NCBI GenBank assembly: GCA_028228615.1
Contig: JAOJBS010000009.1
Location: 1-64,000, forward strand
DNA length: 64,000 nucleotides
Reading direction: 5' to 3'
Origin: UBA4421 sp028228615
GTDB taxonomy: Bacteria > Pseudomonadota > Gammaproteobacteria > Pseudomonadales > Azotimanducaceae
Below are positions 44,159 to 53,039 of the stretch, piece after piece. The translations under genes were made by a program, and so were the position numbers. Positions within the stretch are counted from its first letter, which is position 1, and every line of letters starts with the position of its first letter. Below the pieces are notes generated by a model. It was not told where the DNA came from, ran no database searches, and was given only the letters and a program-made list of their open reading frames with translations.

Positions 44159-45202
44159 GTGCAACTTGAAAATCTGAACATTGAAGACCAAGAGGTTTTA
44201 ATTACACCGGAGCAGTTGAAAGCAACGCTTCCGGTAACCGAAGGAATACGTGATACGGTAAATCAATATCGAGAAACGGTAGCGAATATTGTCGACCGTA
44301 AAGACAAACGGCTTCTGGTCGTAGTGGGCCCCTGCTCAATTCACGACACCCAAGCTGCGCTAGATTATGCAAAACGCCTAAAAGCCCTTTCTTTAGAGCT
44401 TTCTGACGAGATTTTTATCGTTATGCGCGCTTACTTTGAAAAGCCGCGCAGCACAGTTGGCTGGAAAGGTCTGATTAACGACCCTCACCTAGACGACAGT
44501 TTTAAGGTCGCTGAAGGTCTCAACATTGCGCGCAAATTGTTGCTCGATTTAACAGAAATTGGATTACCTCTGGCCACCGAGGCCTTGGACCCAATTACCC
44601 CCCAGTATATGCAGGACCTCATTTCTTGGTCCGCCATTGGCGCAAGAACAACAGAATCACAAACGCACAGAGAAATGGCTTCTGGTTTGAGCTGCGCAGT
44701 TGGCTTTAAAAACGGCACTGATGGCTCGTTAGATGTGGCCGTCAACGCCCTACAGTCCGTGGCAAGCCCACACCGATTTTTGGGCATCAGCCCAAGCGGT
44801 CAAGTCAGTGTGATTCATACAAAAGGCAACCCTCACGGCCATGTCGTGCTCAGAGGCGGCAGCGATGGCCCCAACTACTCTCCAGAACACATTAAGCAAT
44901 GTGAGGCTGCGTTAGAAAAAATTGGCCAACCCGCCTCTATAATGGTGGATTGCTCTCATGCCAATTCCAACAAAGACCACCGCCAGCAAGCAACGGTACT
45001 TCAGTCTGTAGCGGATCAAATTGCAGCTGGCAATGACTCCATCACCGGTGTAATGATTGAGAGTAATATTGGACCCGGCAACCAAAGCATTAAAAACCCA
45101 GACGGTTTGGCTTATGGCGTTTCAATTACTGATGCATGTATCGATTGGGATGACACCAAGGCACTGCTGACTCAGCTCAGCCAGCGGCTCAAGGGACGTT
45201 AA
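44159..45202 (+). CDS. aroG: 3-Deoxy-7-phosphoheptulonate (DAHP) synthase, class I
   Basis: 347 residues with the class I signatures VVVGPCSIHDTQAALDYA, MRAYFEKPRSTVGWKG and HVVLRGGSDGPNY; the metal ligands Cys, His and Glu are in these and in MVDCSHANS. It is the first step of aromatic amino-acid synthesis from PEP and erythrose-4-phosphate. I prefer the GTG at 44159 with GAAGGA nine bases upstream to the TTG at 44108, whose extra basic residues are atypical. Which feedback isozyme (AroF, G or H) cannot be said from sequence alone. Confidence 0.93.
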   Translation: MQLENLNIEDQEVLITPEQLKATLPVTEGIRDTVNQYRETVANIVDRKDKRLLVVVGPCSIHDTQAALDYAKRLKALSLELSDEIFIVMRAYFEKPRSTVGWKGLINDPHLDDSFKVAEGLNIARKLLLDLTEIGLPLATEALDPITPQYMQDLISWSAIGARTTESQTHREMASGLSCAVGFKNGTDGSLDVAVNALQSVASPHRFLGISPSGQVSVIHTKGNPHGHVVLRGGSDGPNYSPEHIKQCEAALEKIGQPASIMVDCSHANSNKDHRQQATVLQSVADQIAAGNDSITGVMIESNIGPGNQSIKNPDGLAYGVSITDACIDWDDTKALLTQLSQRLKGR

Positions 45203-45221
45203 CCTTGAGCAAGCAGCGCTC

Positions 45222-45312
45222 CCAAAAAGGTAAAAAGTAAAAAAGAAGAAGAAAAGAAGCTAAGAAGAAAAAGGGAGCAAGCTGCGCAGCAGGAAGCAGC
45301 AGGAAAAAGAAA
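45222..45312 (-). terminator. Purine-rich tract with hairpin between aroG and nfuA
   Basis: The + strand is nearly all purine from 45222 to 45278 and from 45291 to 45318. Read on the - strand, a short hairpin (GCTGC/GCAGC, 45281-45300) is followed by a long T/C-rich tail, so it can serve as the nfuA terminator. CTCCC and GGGAG at 45219-45223 and 45273-45277 could form a longer-range stem. Confidence 0.5.
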
Positions 45313-45362
45313 GAAAGGTCGCGCCGAAGTAATCGACGCATCGTGCCTAACCCAAACGGATA

Positions 45363-45944
45363 TTAGGAATAGTAGGCGTTTTCGGTAACCGTATGATCTG
45401 TGTGATCAATGACCCCGGTCAATTCTGGCACTTGCTCCAGCAACGTAGTTTCCACACTGCTCTTTAACGTGATATCAACTGCCGAGCAACCTTGGCACCC
45501 ACCACCAAACTGCAACACCGCCTTAGTCTCAGGCGTTACCTCAACCAATGACACGTTGCCCCCATGGGCTGCCAGCCCTGGATTAATTTCATTGTATAAA
45601 ACGTAATTAATGCGGTCTTCTATGGGCGCATCCGGACCAACCTTAGGCACTCGCGCGTTGGGCGCTTTGATCGTCAACTGTCCGCCCATTTGATCCTCTT
45701 GATAATCAACCTGAGCATCTTCCAAGTAAGCCTCGCTGCGTCCCTCAAACCATGCCCTGAATCCCGCGTATTCCACCGCGATGTCACCGTCTTGCTCTTC
45801 CCCGGGACGACAATAAGCAATGCAGGTTTCCGCTTGCGGCGTACCTGGCTGGGCTACAAAAATTCTTATGCTGACATCGTCGTCGTCCTGCTTGGATAAC
45901 AACCCTTGAAGATACGTCTGGGCACTGGCGGATATTTCGATCAT
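45363..45944 (-). CDS. nfuA: Fe-S cluster carrier NfuA
   Basis: 193 residues: an N-terminal A-type-like domain lacking its cluster cysteines' usual spacing and a C-terminal Nfu domain with the cluster-binding CxxC (GGGCQGCSAVDITLK). NfuA delivers [4Fe-4S] clusters to target enzymes, especially under oxidative or iron stress. Several Fe-S clients are encoded nearby (CysH, CysI-type reductase, AcnD, AddB-like). It is divergent from metH; the 297-bp space between them holds a short direct repeat. Confidence 0.95.
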   Translation of the reverse strand: MIEISASAQTYLQGLLSKQDDDDVSIRIFVAQPGTPQAETCIAYCRPGEEQDGDIAVEYAGFRAWFEGRSEAYLEDAQVDYQEDQMGGQLTIKAPNARVPKVGPDAPIEDRINYVLYNEINPGLAAHGGNVSLVEVTPETKAVLQFGGGCQGCSAVDITLKSSVETTLLEQVPELTGVIDHTDHTVTENAYYS

Positions 45945-45969
45945 AGATACTCTTTATGGACCCGTTTTT

Positions 45970-46002
45970 TTCTAATTCGTTTTTCTAATTCGTTCTAATT
46001 TG
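45970..46002. repeat. Three TTCTAATTYG repeats upstream of nfuA
   Basis: TTCTAATTCG at 45970-45979 and 45983-45992, then TTCTAATTTG at 45993-46002; spacing is 13 then 10. They lie 26 bases before the nfuA start on the reverse strand, in its leader or promoter. No riboswitch-like structure is obvious in the remaining metH upstream region to 46241. Confidence 0.6.
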
Positions 46003-46241
46003 TTTGTCTAGGCAGCTAACAACCTAACCTGCGCTATCTAAACCTGCATTGTTCCCAAGTATGTTTGGGTGCTCGATAGTGGCAAGTGTACAGGCACAAA
46101 CCATTAACAGGGAATAACAATCGTAACAATGGAGCCCGTTGTGAAAATTACAATGAACCAGTTTCAACTCAACCAAGGAACCCTTCAATTGTACTGGTGG
46201 TCTACCTAGGCTACGGTCTCGCTTTAAATTTTGGTATCGCC

Positions 46242-49200
46242 ATGAAAGCCCAACCCAAGCAAGCCAGTATTCCAGAGCAATCTACCGAAGCGCGTTTAAG
46301 AGAGGTCATGAGCAAGCGCATTGTTATCCTTGACGGCGCTTATGGCAGCGCCTTTCAAGGCTATGAACTTGAGGAAGAGGAATTTCGCGGAGAAAGGTTT
46401 AGCGCGCACACCATGTCATTGAAGGGTAACCATGACATTCTCAATCTAACCCGCCAGTACGTTGTAGAAGAGGTGCACCGAGGCTACCTGGAGGCTGGTT
46501 GCGACATTATCTGTACCAACACTTTTAACGCCACAAGTATTGCTCAGGCAGACTTTGGCACTGAAGATATTTGTAGGGAAATGAACAGAGAATCGGCAAA
46601 AATCGCCCGAGCGGTTGCCGATGAATTTTCAACGGCTGAGAAACCAAGGTTTGTCGCCGGCAGCGTGGGGCCAACCAACAGAACAGCCAGCCTTTCACCT
46701 GACGTAAACCGGCCCGAATTTCGTAATGTAGATTTCGACGAATTGGTAATCGCATACACCGAGGCGTTAGAAGGTCTCGTCGAAGGCGGCGTAGATATCT
46801 TCCTCATCGAAACAGTCTTCGACACATTAAATGCAAAAGCGGCTATTTACGCGGCAAATCTAGTTAACCGGCAACTGCGCAACCCCTGCCCGCTGATGAT
46901 CTCTGGCACCATTACCGATGCCAGCGGCAGAACCTTATCAGGCCAGACCTGCGAGGCATTTATTTACTCGGTGGAACACGCTCAGCCGATTTCCATTGGG
47001 CTAAATTGCGCCCTTGGCGCGGAGCAACTGCGTCCCCACGTTAATGAACTGGCGAACCTGTGTAACAGTGCCGTTAGCGTTCACCCCAATGCTGGGTTGC
47101 CGGATGCCTTTGGCGAATACAATCAAAGTGCAGAGCAAATGGCAGAAATTATTCGCAGCTTTGCAGAAGCGGGTTGGTTGAACGTTGTCGGTGGCTGCTG
47201 CGGTACCACGCCAAGCCACATTAAGGCCATTGCCCAGGTGGTTGAAGGTATGGCCCCGCGCCCGCTTATTGAGCGAAAAGTAGCGCGGACCGATACCAAA
47301 GGCTTAAAACTCTCAGGCTTGGAGCCACTCAAACTCAATAGTGAGAGCTTATTTATCAATGTAGGTGAACGCACCAATGTCACCGGCTCGGCCAAATTTG
47401 CGCGGCTCATTCGCGAGTCCAAATACGAAGAGGCCCTCCAGGTGGCCCGCCAGCAGGTAGAAAGCGGCGCTCAGGTCATTGATATCAATATGGACGAAGG
47501 CATGCTTGATGGCGCTGAAGCCATGGTGCATTTCCTCAATTTAATCGCCACTGAACCTGACATTTCCAAAGTGCCCATCATGATCGACTCGAGTAAATGG
47601 GAAATCATCGAAGCGGGTCTTAAATGTGTTCAGGGCAAGGCCATTGTTAACTCAATCAGCCTGAAGGAAGGCCACGAGGCATTCGTCAGCGCCGCGCAAA
47701 AATGTCAGGACTATGGCGCCGCTATGGTGGTCATGGCATTCGACGAGGACGGCCAAGCTGACTCACTAGAAAGAAAAATAGCCATCTGCCAGCGCAGCTA
47801 CAAAGTACTCACTGAGGAGGTGGGCGTTGTACCGTCAGATATTATTTTTGACCCTAATATTTTTGCCATCGGCACCGGCATCGAAGAACACAGCAACTAT
47901 GCCGTGGACTTTATTGAATCCGTAAAGTGGATTAAGGAAAACCTGCCTGGCGCCAGCACATCTGGCGGCTTAAGCAATGTGTCCTTCGCCTTTCGCGGTA
48001 ATAACTTAGTTCGCGAAGCAATACACACGGTCTTTCTTTATCACGCCGTTCAAGCTGGCATGACTATGGGTATTGTTAACGCGGGTCAACTTGGCATTTA
48101 CGCCGACTTGTCTGACGAATTACGCGAAGCCGCTGAAGACTTGGTCCTCAACAGAAGAGAAGACGCTACAGAAAGGCTGCTCACCATTGCCCAATCGATG
48201 ACTGATGAAGGCGGTAATGAAGCCAAAGAACAAAAAGAGGCCGAGTGGCGACAACTACCCGTTACCGAGCGCCTGAGCTATGCGCTGATTAAAGGCAATA
48301 ACGAGTTTATTGTTGAGGATACAGAGGCAGCAAGACTAGAAGCCACGCACCCGTTAGAGGTTATTGAAGGCCCCTTGATGGACGGCATGGGTGTGGTTGG
48401 AGATTTATTCGGCAGCGGCAAAATGTTTTTGCCTCAGGTGGTTAAAAGTGCGCGGGTGATGAAGCAAGCCGTAGGCCACCTAGTGCCCTTCATTGAAGAG
48501 GAAAAGCTGAAAAATCCCAGCCGGGAAAGTGCCGCAAAAGGCAAAATCATCATGGCTACGGTAAAAGGCGACGTACACGACATAGGCAAAAATATTGTCG
48601 GTGTGGTGCTGCAATGTAACAACTACGAGGTCATCGATTTAGGCGTTATGGTGTCTAAAGAAACCATTATCCAAACGGCAATCGATACGGGCGCCAACAT
48701 GATTGGTTTATCCGGTTTAATCACCCCGTCATTGGACGAGATGGTCAATGTTGCAACCGAGATGCAACGCCTAGGCTTAGACATACCGCTGTTGATCGGA
48801 GGCGCCACCACCAGTAAGGCCCACACCGCGGCAAAGATCGCCCCGTGCTATGAAAATCGCGCCACGGTTTATGTATCCGACGCCTCCAGAGCTGTGGGTG
48901 TTGCCAGTAAGCTATTGGCTGGCGAAGACAGCTACAAGGCCTACGCAGAAGAAATTGATCAAGAATACGCGTTGATCAAGATACGGGTGGAAGCACGGCG
49001 TGAAAAGCGTGCGTTTTTAGGCTTAGCGGATGCTAGAGCCAATGCATGGTCTAGCGACGAACAAAATTACCAGCCCGCCAAACCCAACCAATTGGGCGTA
49101 TTCGACTACAAACCAGCACTGGCAGAACTTGTGCCTTACATCGATTGGACACCATTCTTTATGACTTGGTCTTTGGCCGGGCGCTACCCAGCGATTTTAA

Positions 49201-49979
49201 CAGATGAAGTAGTCGGCGAAGCGGCCACACAACTCTTTGCTGACGCCCAAGAACGGCTACAGTGGTTGATTGACGATGGCCGTTTGGAAGCGGCTGGGGT
49301 GTACGGCATATGGCCGGCAAACCGTCTAGGTGATGACGACATAGAACTGTTCACCGATGAGGACCGCAGCCAACGTCTTGCCGCCCTGCACCACTTACGT
49401 CAACAGGCGCCAAAGCCAGATGACCTAAGCCCCAATCAGTGCCTGTCAGACTATGTGGCAAAGCCTGGTAGCGCAGACTATCTGGGCGGATTCGCCGTGA
49501 CCACGGGGATCAATATCGACGCCATTCTCGCTGAATTTCCGGATGACGACTATGCACAGATAATGATCAAATCTTTGGCTGACAGACTTGCAGAGGCCTT
49601 TGCTGAACGACTACATGCCCATGTGCGACAACAGGCATGGGGCTACAGCCCCGATGAAGAATTTGATGCAGAACGCTTTATTAAGGAGCGGTATCAAGGG
49701 ATCCGACCTGCACCAGGCTACCCTGCTTGCCCGGAACACAGCGAAAAAGCCACTCTGTTCCAATTACTTGATGCCACTAACCGAACAGGCATTGAGCTGA
49801 CTGAGAGCTATGCAATGTCTCCTGCGGCAGCCGTAAGCGGATTCTATTTTGCCCACCCAGAAGCCAAATACTTTGGTATCGGGAAAATTGATGAAGACCA
49901 GTTAGCAGATTACGCTGTAAGAAAAGAATTGGACATTGATGCGGCGAGAACGCTGTTAAGTCCGACGATGTCTGACTAA
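46242..49979 (+). CDS. metH: Cobalamin-dependent methionine synthase
   Basis: 1,245 residues from the ATG at 46242, close to E. coli MetH (1,227). Modules in order: homocysteine-binding with the zinc cysteines (LNCALGAEQ, VGGCCGTTPSHI, near residue 317), the folate-binding pterin domain (FINVGERTNVTGSAKF), the B12 cap and binding domain with KGDVHDIGKNIVG (near 777, cobalt-ligand His), and the C-terminal reactivation domain (RPAPGYPACPEHSEK, KYFGIGKIDEDQ). It methylates homocysteine using methyl-tetrahydrofolate. The open frame extends 52 codons upstream to 46086 but these look noncoding. The ribosome-binding site at 46242 is weak. No B12 or SAM riboswitch was recognised. Confidence 0.96.
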   Translation: MKAQPKQASIPEQSTEARLREVMSKRIVILDGAYGSAFQGYELEEEEFRGERFSAHTMSLKGNHDILNLTRQYVVEEVHRGYLEAGCDIICTNTFNATSIAQADFGTEDICREMNRESAKIARAVADEFSTAEKPRFVAGSVGPTNRTASLSPDVNRPEFRNVDFDELVIAYTEALEGLVEGGVDIFLIETVFDTLNAKAAIYAANLVNRQLRNPCPLMISGTITDASGRTLSGQTCEAFIYSVEHAQPISIGLNCALGAEQLRPHVNELANLCNSAVSVHPNAGLPDAFGEYNQSAEQMAEIIRSFAEAGWLNVVGGCCGTTPSHIKAIAQVVEGMAPRPLIERKVARTDTKGLKLSGLEPLKLNSESLFINVGERTNVTGSAKFARLIRESKYEEALQVARQQVESGAQVIDINMDEGMLDGAEAMVHFLNLIATEPDISKVPIMIDSSKWEIIEAGLKCVQGKAIVNSISLKEGHEAFVSAAQKCQDYGAAMVVMAFDEDGQADSLERKIAICQRSYKVLTEEVGVVPSDIIFDPNIFAIGTGIEEHSNYAVDFIESVKWIKENLPGASTSGGLSNVSFAFRGNNLVREAIHTVFLYHAVQAGMTMGIVNAGQLGIYADLSDELREAAEDLVLNRREDATERLLTIAQSMTDEGGNEAKEQKEAEWRQLPVTERLSYALIKGNNEFIVEDTEAARLEATHPLEVIEGPLMDGMGVVGDLFGSGKMFLPQVVKSARVMKQAVGHLVPFIEEEKLKNPSRESAAKGKIIMATVKGDVHDIGKNIVGVVLQCNNYEVIDLGVMVSKETIIQTAIDTGANMIGLSGLITPSLDEMVNVATEMQRLGLDIPLLIGGATTSKAHTAAKIAPCYENRATVYVSDASRAVGVASKLLAGEDSYKAYAEEIDQEYALIKIRVEARREKRAFLGLADARANAWSSDEQNYQPAKPNQLGVFDYKPALAELVPYIDWTPFFMTWSLAGRYPAILTDEVVGEAATQLFADAQERLQWLIDDGRLEAAGVYGIWPANRLGDDDIELFTDEDRSQRLAALHHLRQQAPKPDDLSPNQCLSDYVAKPGSADYLGGFAVTTGINIDAILAEFPDDDYAQIMIKSLADRLAEAFAERLHAHVRQQAWGYSPDEEFDAERFIKERYQGIRPAPGYPACPEHSEKATLFQLLDATNRTGIELTESYAMSPAAAVSGFYFAHPEAKYFGIGKIDEDQLADYAVRKELDIDAARTLLSPTMSD

Positions 49980-50009
49980 CGCCTACATAAATCCGAGGAA
50001 AAGCAAAAA

Positions 50010-50091
50010 ACGAAAGGAAAGGAAAGAAAAAAAAGAAAAGAGAAAAGAGAAAAGAGAAAAGAAAGCCTTGAACGAAGACTTTCTTGAAGGC
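50010..50091 (-). terminator. AGAAAAG heptamer tract and hairpin after metH
   Basis: The + strand is purine-only for more than 50 bases; within it AGAAAAG occurs four times in a row (50034-50061). GCCTT (50065-50069) and AAGGC (50087-50091) then form a hairpin. Read on the - strand this is a hairpin followed by a long T/C-rich run, i.e. a terminator for the small reverse-strand gene that ends at 50203. Confidence 0.5.
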
Positions 50092-50127
50092 GCACGCTCC
50101 AAATCAGATAGGGCCCAGAAGGTGATA

Positions 50128-50175
50128 CGAAAGGAGCGCAAATGGCTTATCCGCCATGCACCCCCTTTCCTTTCG
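50128..50175. other. Long imperfect hairpin downstream of metH and of the 45-residue ORF
   Basis: CGAAAGGA (50128-50135) pairs with TCCTTTCG (50168-50175), and inside them ATGGC (50142-50146) pairs with GCCAT (50153-50157). The structure lies between two convergent genes and may help end either transcript; it has no T-run. Confidence 0.5.
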
Positions 50176-50202
50176 TCCCGAAGTTAACTTCTAACGAGCG
50201 CT

Positions 50203-50340
50203 TTATAGATCGACAGTAAAACCTGAGATATAAACCGCAGCAAATAACACCGCTGCAGTAAACATAACCAAAATAGCTTTCACATCGGCAGCATCATCTT
50301 TGGCCTGTTGGTCTTGGTTTGACTGGTGCTCTTCGCTCAT
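50203..50340 (-). CDS. Small single-span membrane protein, 45 residues
   Basis: A short frame from an ATG at 50340 to a TAA at 50203. The N-terminal ~20 residues are acidic and glutamine-rich (MSEEHQSNQDQQAKDDAAD), followed by one membrane span (ILVMFTAAVLFAAVYISGF). The ribosome-binding site GGAAGAGAGAGA is convincing. Small proteins of this plan are common in gammaproteobacteria, but I cannot name a family or function. It is convergent with metH and divergent from the cysI-type gene; the 291-bp gap 50341-50631 must hold both promoters. Confidence 0.6.
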   Translation of the reverse strand: MSEEHQSNQDQQAKDDAADVKAILVMFTAAVLFAAVYISGFTVDL

Positions 50341-50631
50341 TCTCTCTCTTCCACTGGTTTATTTTTGGCCCCCAACTTCTAGTCAGCTCTCGCGTGCTCT
50401 ACAAGCGCTAAAATGGGCATTTCTAAGGCCGCAAGTATAGACCGCCACGCAGGCATGACAAGTGCCTAGCGCTAATTTCGTAGCCACACTGTCTTTTTGA
50501 TTATTTATATATTCGACCTTGGAATAAGGCCACGCCCGCAATTGGTTGCCCTGTATAAATGGTACTGCTACTGTCCTCCGCTTAACTCAGTCAGGGGACT
50601 TGGGTGACGCGAAGTAGGAAACCCATAAAAC

Positions 50632-52299
50632 ATGTATCAATACACCGAATTTGACCGCTCGTTTATTGAAGAACGAGTCAATCACTACCGAGAACAAACC
50701 ACACGTTACCTTAACGGCCAGCTTTCAGAAGACGAATTTCTGCAACTAAGACTGCGCAACGGCCTGTACCTGCAACGACTGGCACCAATGCTCAGAGTAG
50801 CCATTCCTTACGGCACCCTATCTAGCCAACAGCTTTTTGCCCTAGGCAAGGTCGCAAGAGAATACGACCGTGGTTATGGGCACCTAAGCACCCGGCAAAA
50901 TATGCAGTTTAACTGGCCAGAACTTGCTGAAGTGCCAGATATCTTGGCAGACATGGCAAACGTAGATTTACACGCCATACAAACCAGTGGCAGCTGTATA
51001 CGTAACGTCACGACAGACCATTTTGCGGGCGCAGCGGCGGACGAAACAATAGACCCACGCCCCTACTGCGAAATCATTCGCCAATGGTCCACAAACCACC
51101 CAGAATTTGAATGGCTACCGCGCAAGTTCAAAATTGCCGTAACTGGCGCCGCCGAGGACCGTGCGGCAATTGGTGTACATGACGTTGGCCTAAGGGTTTA
51201 TCGCGATGATAAGGGCGACGTTCAATTTGATGTTTACGCTGGCGGTGGTTTAGGTCGCACACCAGTGCTTGGCGCCTTAGTACGCTCAGAGCTACCCATC
51301 GAACATCTACTGACCTATTTAGAAGCGCTAATGCGGGTGTATAACCGTTACGGTCGCCGCGACAATAAGTACAAAGCGCGAATCAAAATATTGGTTAGAG
51401 CTATGGGTGTTGATGGCTTTCGCGCCAAAGTAGACGAAGAATGGGCGCACAGCAAAGGCGGACCGGGCACGCTACCAGAAGCAGAAATATCCAGAGTTGA
51501 GGCATTCTTCGCGCCGCCCAGCTATAGCCAGCAGCCAGATGTAGGAGACGCTCTGGCAGAACATAGATTGGCCAATCCCAAGTTTAGTCAGTGGTTGCAG
51601 CACAATGTAATGGAACACAAAGCACCAGGCTATGCGGCGGTAACCCTCTCCACTAAAGCCACCGGTGTACCACCCGGCGATGTGAGCGACACGCAAATTG
51701 ATGCTGTTGCACAGTGGGCTGCTGATTACAGCTTCAGCGAAGTACGCATTAGCCACGAACAAAATTTTGTTCTACCCCATGTACCCAAGCAGCATTTGTT
51801 TGAATTGTGGCAAAAGGCCCAGGCACAAAACCTAGCTACAGCGAACGCACGACTAATAACCGATATGATCTGTTGCCCCGGCGGCGACTATTGTTCATTG
51901 GCTAACGCCAAGTCCATACCGGTGGCAGAGGCACTACAAGAACGGTTCGATGACTACGATTTTCAATACGATCTAGGCGAGCTAAATCTCAACATTTCTG
52001 GCTGCATGAACGCCTGCGGCCACCACCACGTAGGACACATTGGCATTCTTGGTGTTGATAAGAAAGGCAGTGAGTTTTATCAGATTTCCCTGGGCGGACA
52101 CGCTGGACACTCAGAATTGGCACCGTCTCTTGGGCAAATTGTTGGCCCCTCTATTCCTCGTGCTGAAGTTTGTGATGTTATTGCTAAGATTCTTGAAATC
52201 TATGTAGACCTCAGATTAGAAGACGAGAGCTTTCTCGGGTGCTTTAAGCGCGTTGGTATTGCGCCATTTAAGGAGCGTGTTTATGCACCATCTCATTAA
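50632..52299 (+). CDS. cysI: Sulfite/nitrite reductase hemoprotein (CysI-type, siroheme and 4Fe-4S)
   Basis: 555 residues of the nitrite/sulfite reductase family. The cluster and siroheme cysteines are CCPGGDYC (C-x5-C, near residue 414) and SGCMNACGHH (C-x3-C, near 458). The N-terminal ferredoxin-like parts (LRNGLYLQRLAPMLRVAIPY, GHLSTRQNMQFNWP) fit the ferredoxin- or small-partner-dependent single-subunit type found in pseudomonads. It is expected to reduce sulfite to sulfide in assimilation, following CysH; siroheme comes from CysG. The downstream DUF934 gene overlaps by 17 bases, an arrangement conserved for this enzyme. Confidence 0.92.
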   Translation: MYQYTEFDRSFIEERVNHYREQTTRYLNGQLSEDEFLQLRLRNGLYLQRLAPMLRVAIPYGTLSSQQLFALGKVAREYDRGYGHLSTRQNMQFNWPELAEVPDILADMANVDLHAIQTSGSCIRNVTTDHFAGAAADETIDPRPYCEIIRQWSTNHPEFEWLPRKFKIAVTGAAEDRAAIGVHDVGLRVYRDDKGDVQFDVYAGGGLGRTPVLGALVRSELPIEHLLTYLEALMRVYNRYGRRDNKYKARIKILVRAMGVDGFRAKVDEEWAHSKGGPGTLPEAEISRVEAFFAPPSYSQQPDVGDALAEHRLANPKFSQWLQHNVMEHKAPGYAAVTLSTKATGVPPGDVSDTQIDAVAQWAADYSFSEVRISHEQNFVLPHVPKQHLFELWQKAQAQNLATANARLITDMICCPGGDYCSLANAKSIPVAEALQERFDDYDFQYDLGELNLNISGCMNACGHHHVGHIGILGVDKKGSEFYQISLGGHAGHSELAPSLGQIVGPSIPRAEVCDVIAKILEIYVDLRLEDESFLGCFKRVGIAPFKERVYAPSH

Positions 52300-52717
52300 T
52301 AAACAAAACGACGAATGGCAGTTAGTTAGTCAGAAAGACTCTGAGCAACAAAAGATAGAATGGCAGGATGCTGAAAGCTGGCAACCTGGACAAGCGCTGA
52401 GACTGCCCGTAGATGCAGAACTAGACCCTCGATGGGGCCAAGCCTCTATCATTGGCATAGACTTTCCAGCACTTACTGACGGACGAGGTCTCTCGCTGGC
52501 GGTGTTATTACGCACCAGACTGAACTACAGCGGTGACTTACGCGGACTTGGCGCTGTGCACGAGGACATTTTGCACTTTATGGTACGCTGCGGCTTTTCA
52601 AGCTTTGAGCTGCCAGAATCTCGAGACCCAAACGTTGCACTGAACTGTATTGCGCCGCATAAGCAATATTACCAAAGCTCTGTGGTTGACCCTTTGAATC
52701 ACTTTGATCGAGTGTAA
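52283..52717 (+). CDS. DUF934 protein, partner of the sulfite reductase
   Basis: 144 residues of DUF934 (IGIDFPALTDGRGLSLAVLL, GDLRGLGAVHEDILHFMVRC, FDRV ending). It is always found next to this type of CysI and is taken to help electron supply or assembly; the exact role is not known to me. The ATG at 52283 has a perfect AAGGAG seven bases before it, inside the end of cysI; the earlier frame start at 52253 is not needed. Confidence 0.88.
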   Translation: MHHLINKQNDEWQLVSQKDSEQQKIEWQDAESWQPGQALRLPVDAELDPRWGQASIIGIDFPALTDGRGLSLAVLLRTRLNYSGDLRGLGAVHEDILHFMVRCGFSSFELPESRDPNVALNCIAPHKQYYQSSVVDPLNHFDRV

Positions 52718-52741
52718 GCTGAGGAAGATGACGCCCTGACT

Positions 52742-52826
52742 CTAACGCGTAGATACTAACGCGTTGCTTCTAAGGCGTTTATTCTTTGGCTTTGATTCTT
52801 TGGCTTTGATTATAGGGCTTTTTATT
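52742..52826. repeat. Degenerate 14-bp tandem repeat, about six units
   Basis: Units of 14 bases in direct order: CTAACGCGTAGATA, CTAACGCGTTGCTT, CTAAGGCGTTTATT, CTTTGGCTTTGATT twice (identical), then a looser ATAGGGCTTTTTATT. It starts 25 bases after the DUF934 stop. The rest of the 322-bp gap to 53039 shows nothing else, but should include the antiporter promoter. Confidence 0.8.
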
Positions 52827-53039
52827 CCAAGGGGATTCTGAGTCTTTAGTATTTTGCGATCGAGTTACATTAACAGATCTCTGTACGCGACCAGCCTTCG
52901 GTATCATTCACGCTGAAACCCTATCCAAAAAGCCGTTTCAAGTGACGTTTAGTACAGTGCCTCGAAAAAACACTTCAACCTAGTCGATACTTGGTAGGCT
53001 AGGGTCTGAAACACAGCCGCAATTTCCACGAGATACCCC

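Noticed and set aside
46086..46241. 52-codon upstream extension of metH
   Set aside because: The residues are not MetH-like and the frame is open by chance; the ATG at 46242 gives the normal N-terminus.
45945..46241. Cobalamin or SAM riboswitch upstream of metH
   Set aside because: I looked for the B12-box consensus and for SAM/SAH-type core helices and could not recognise them.
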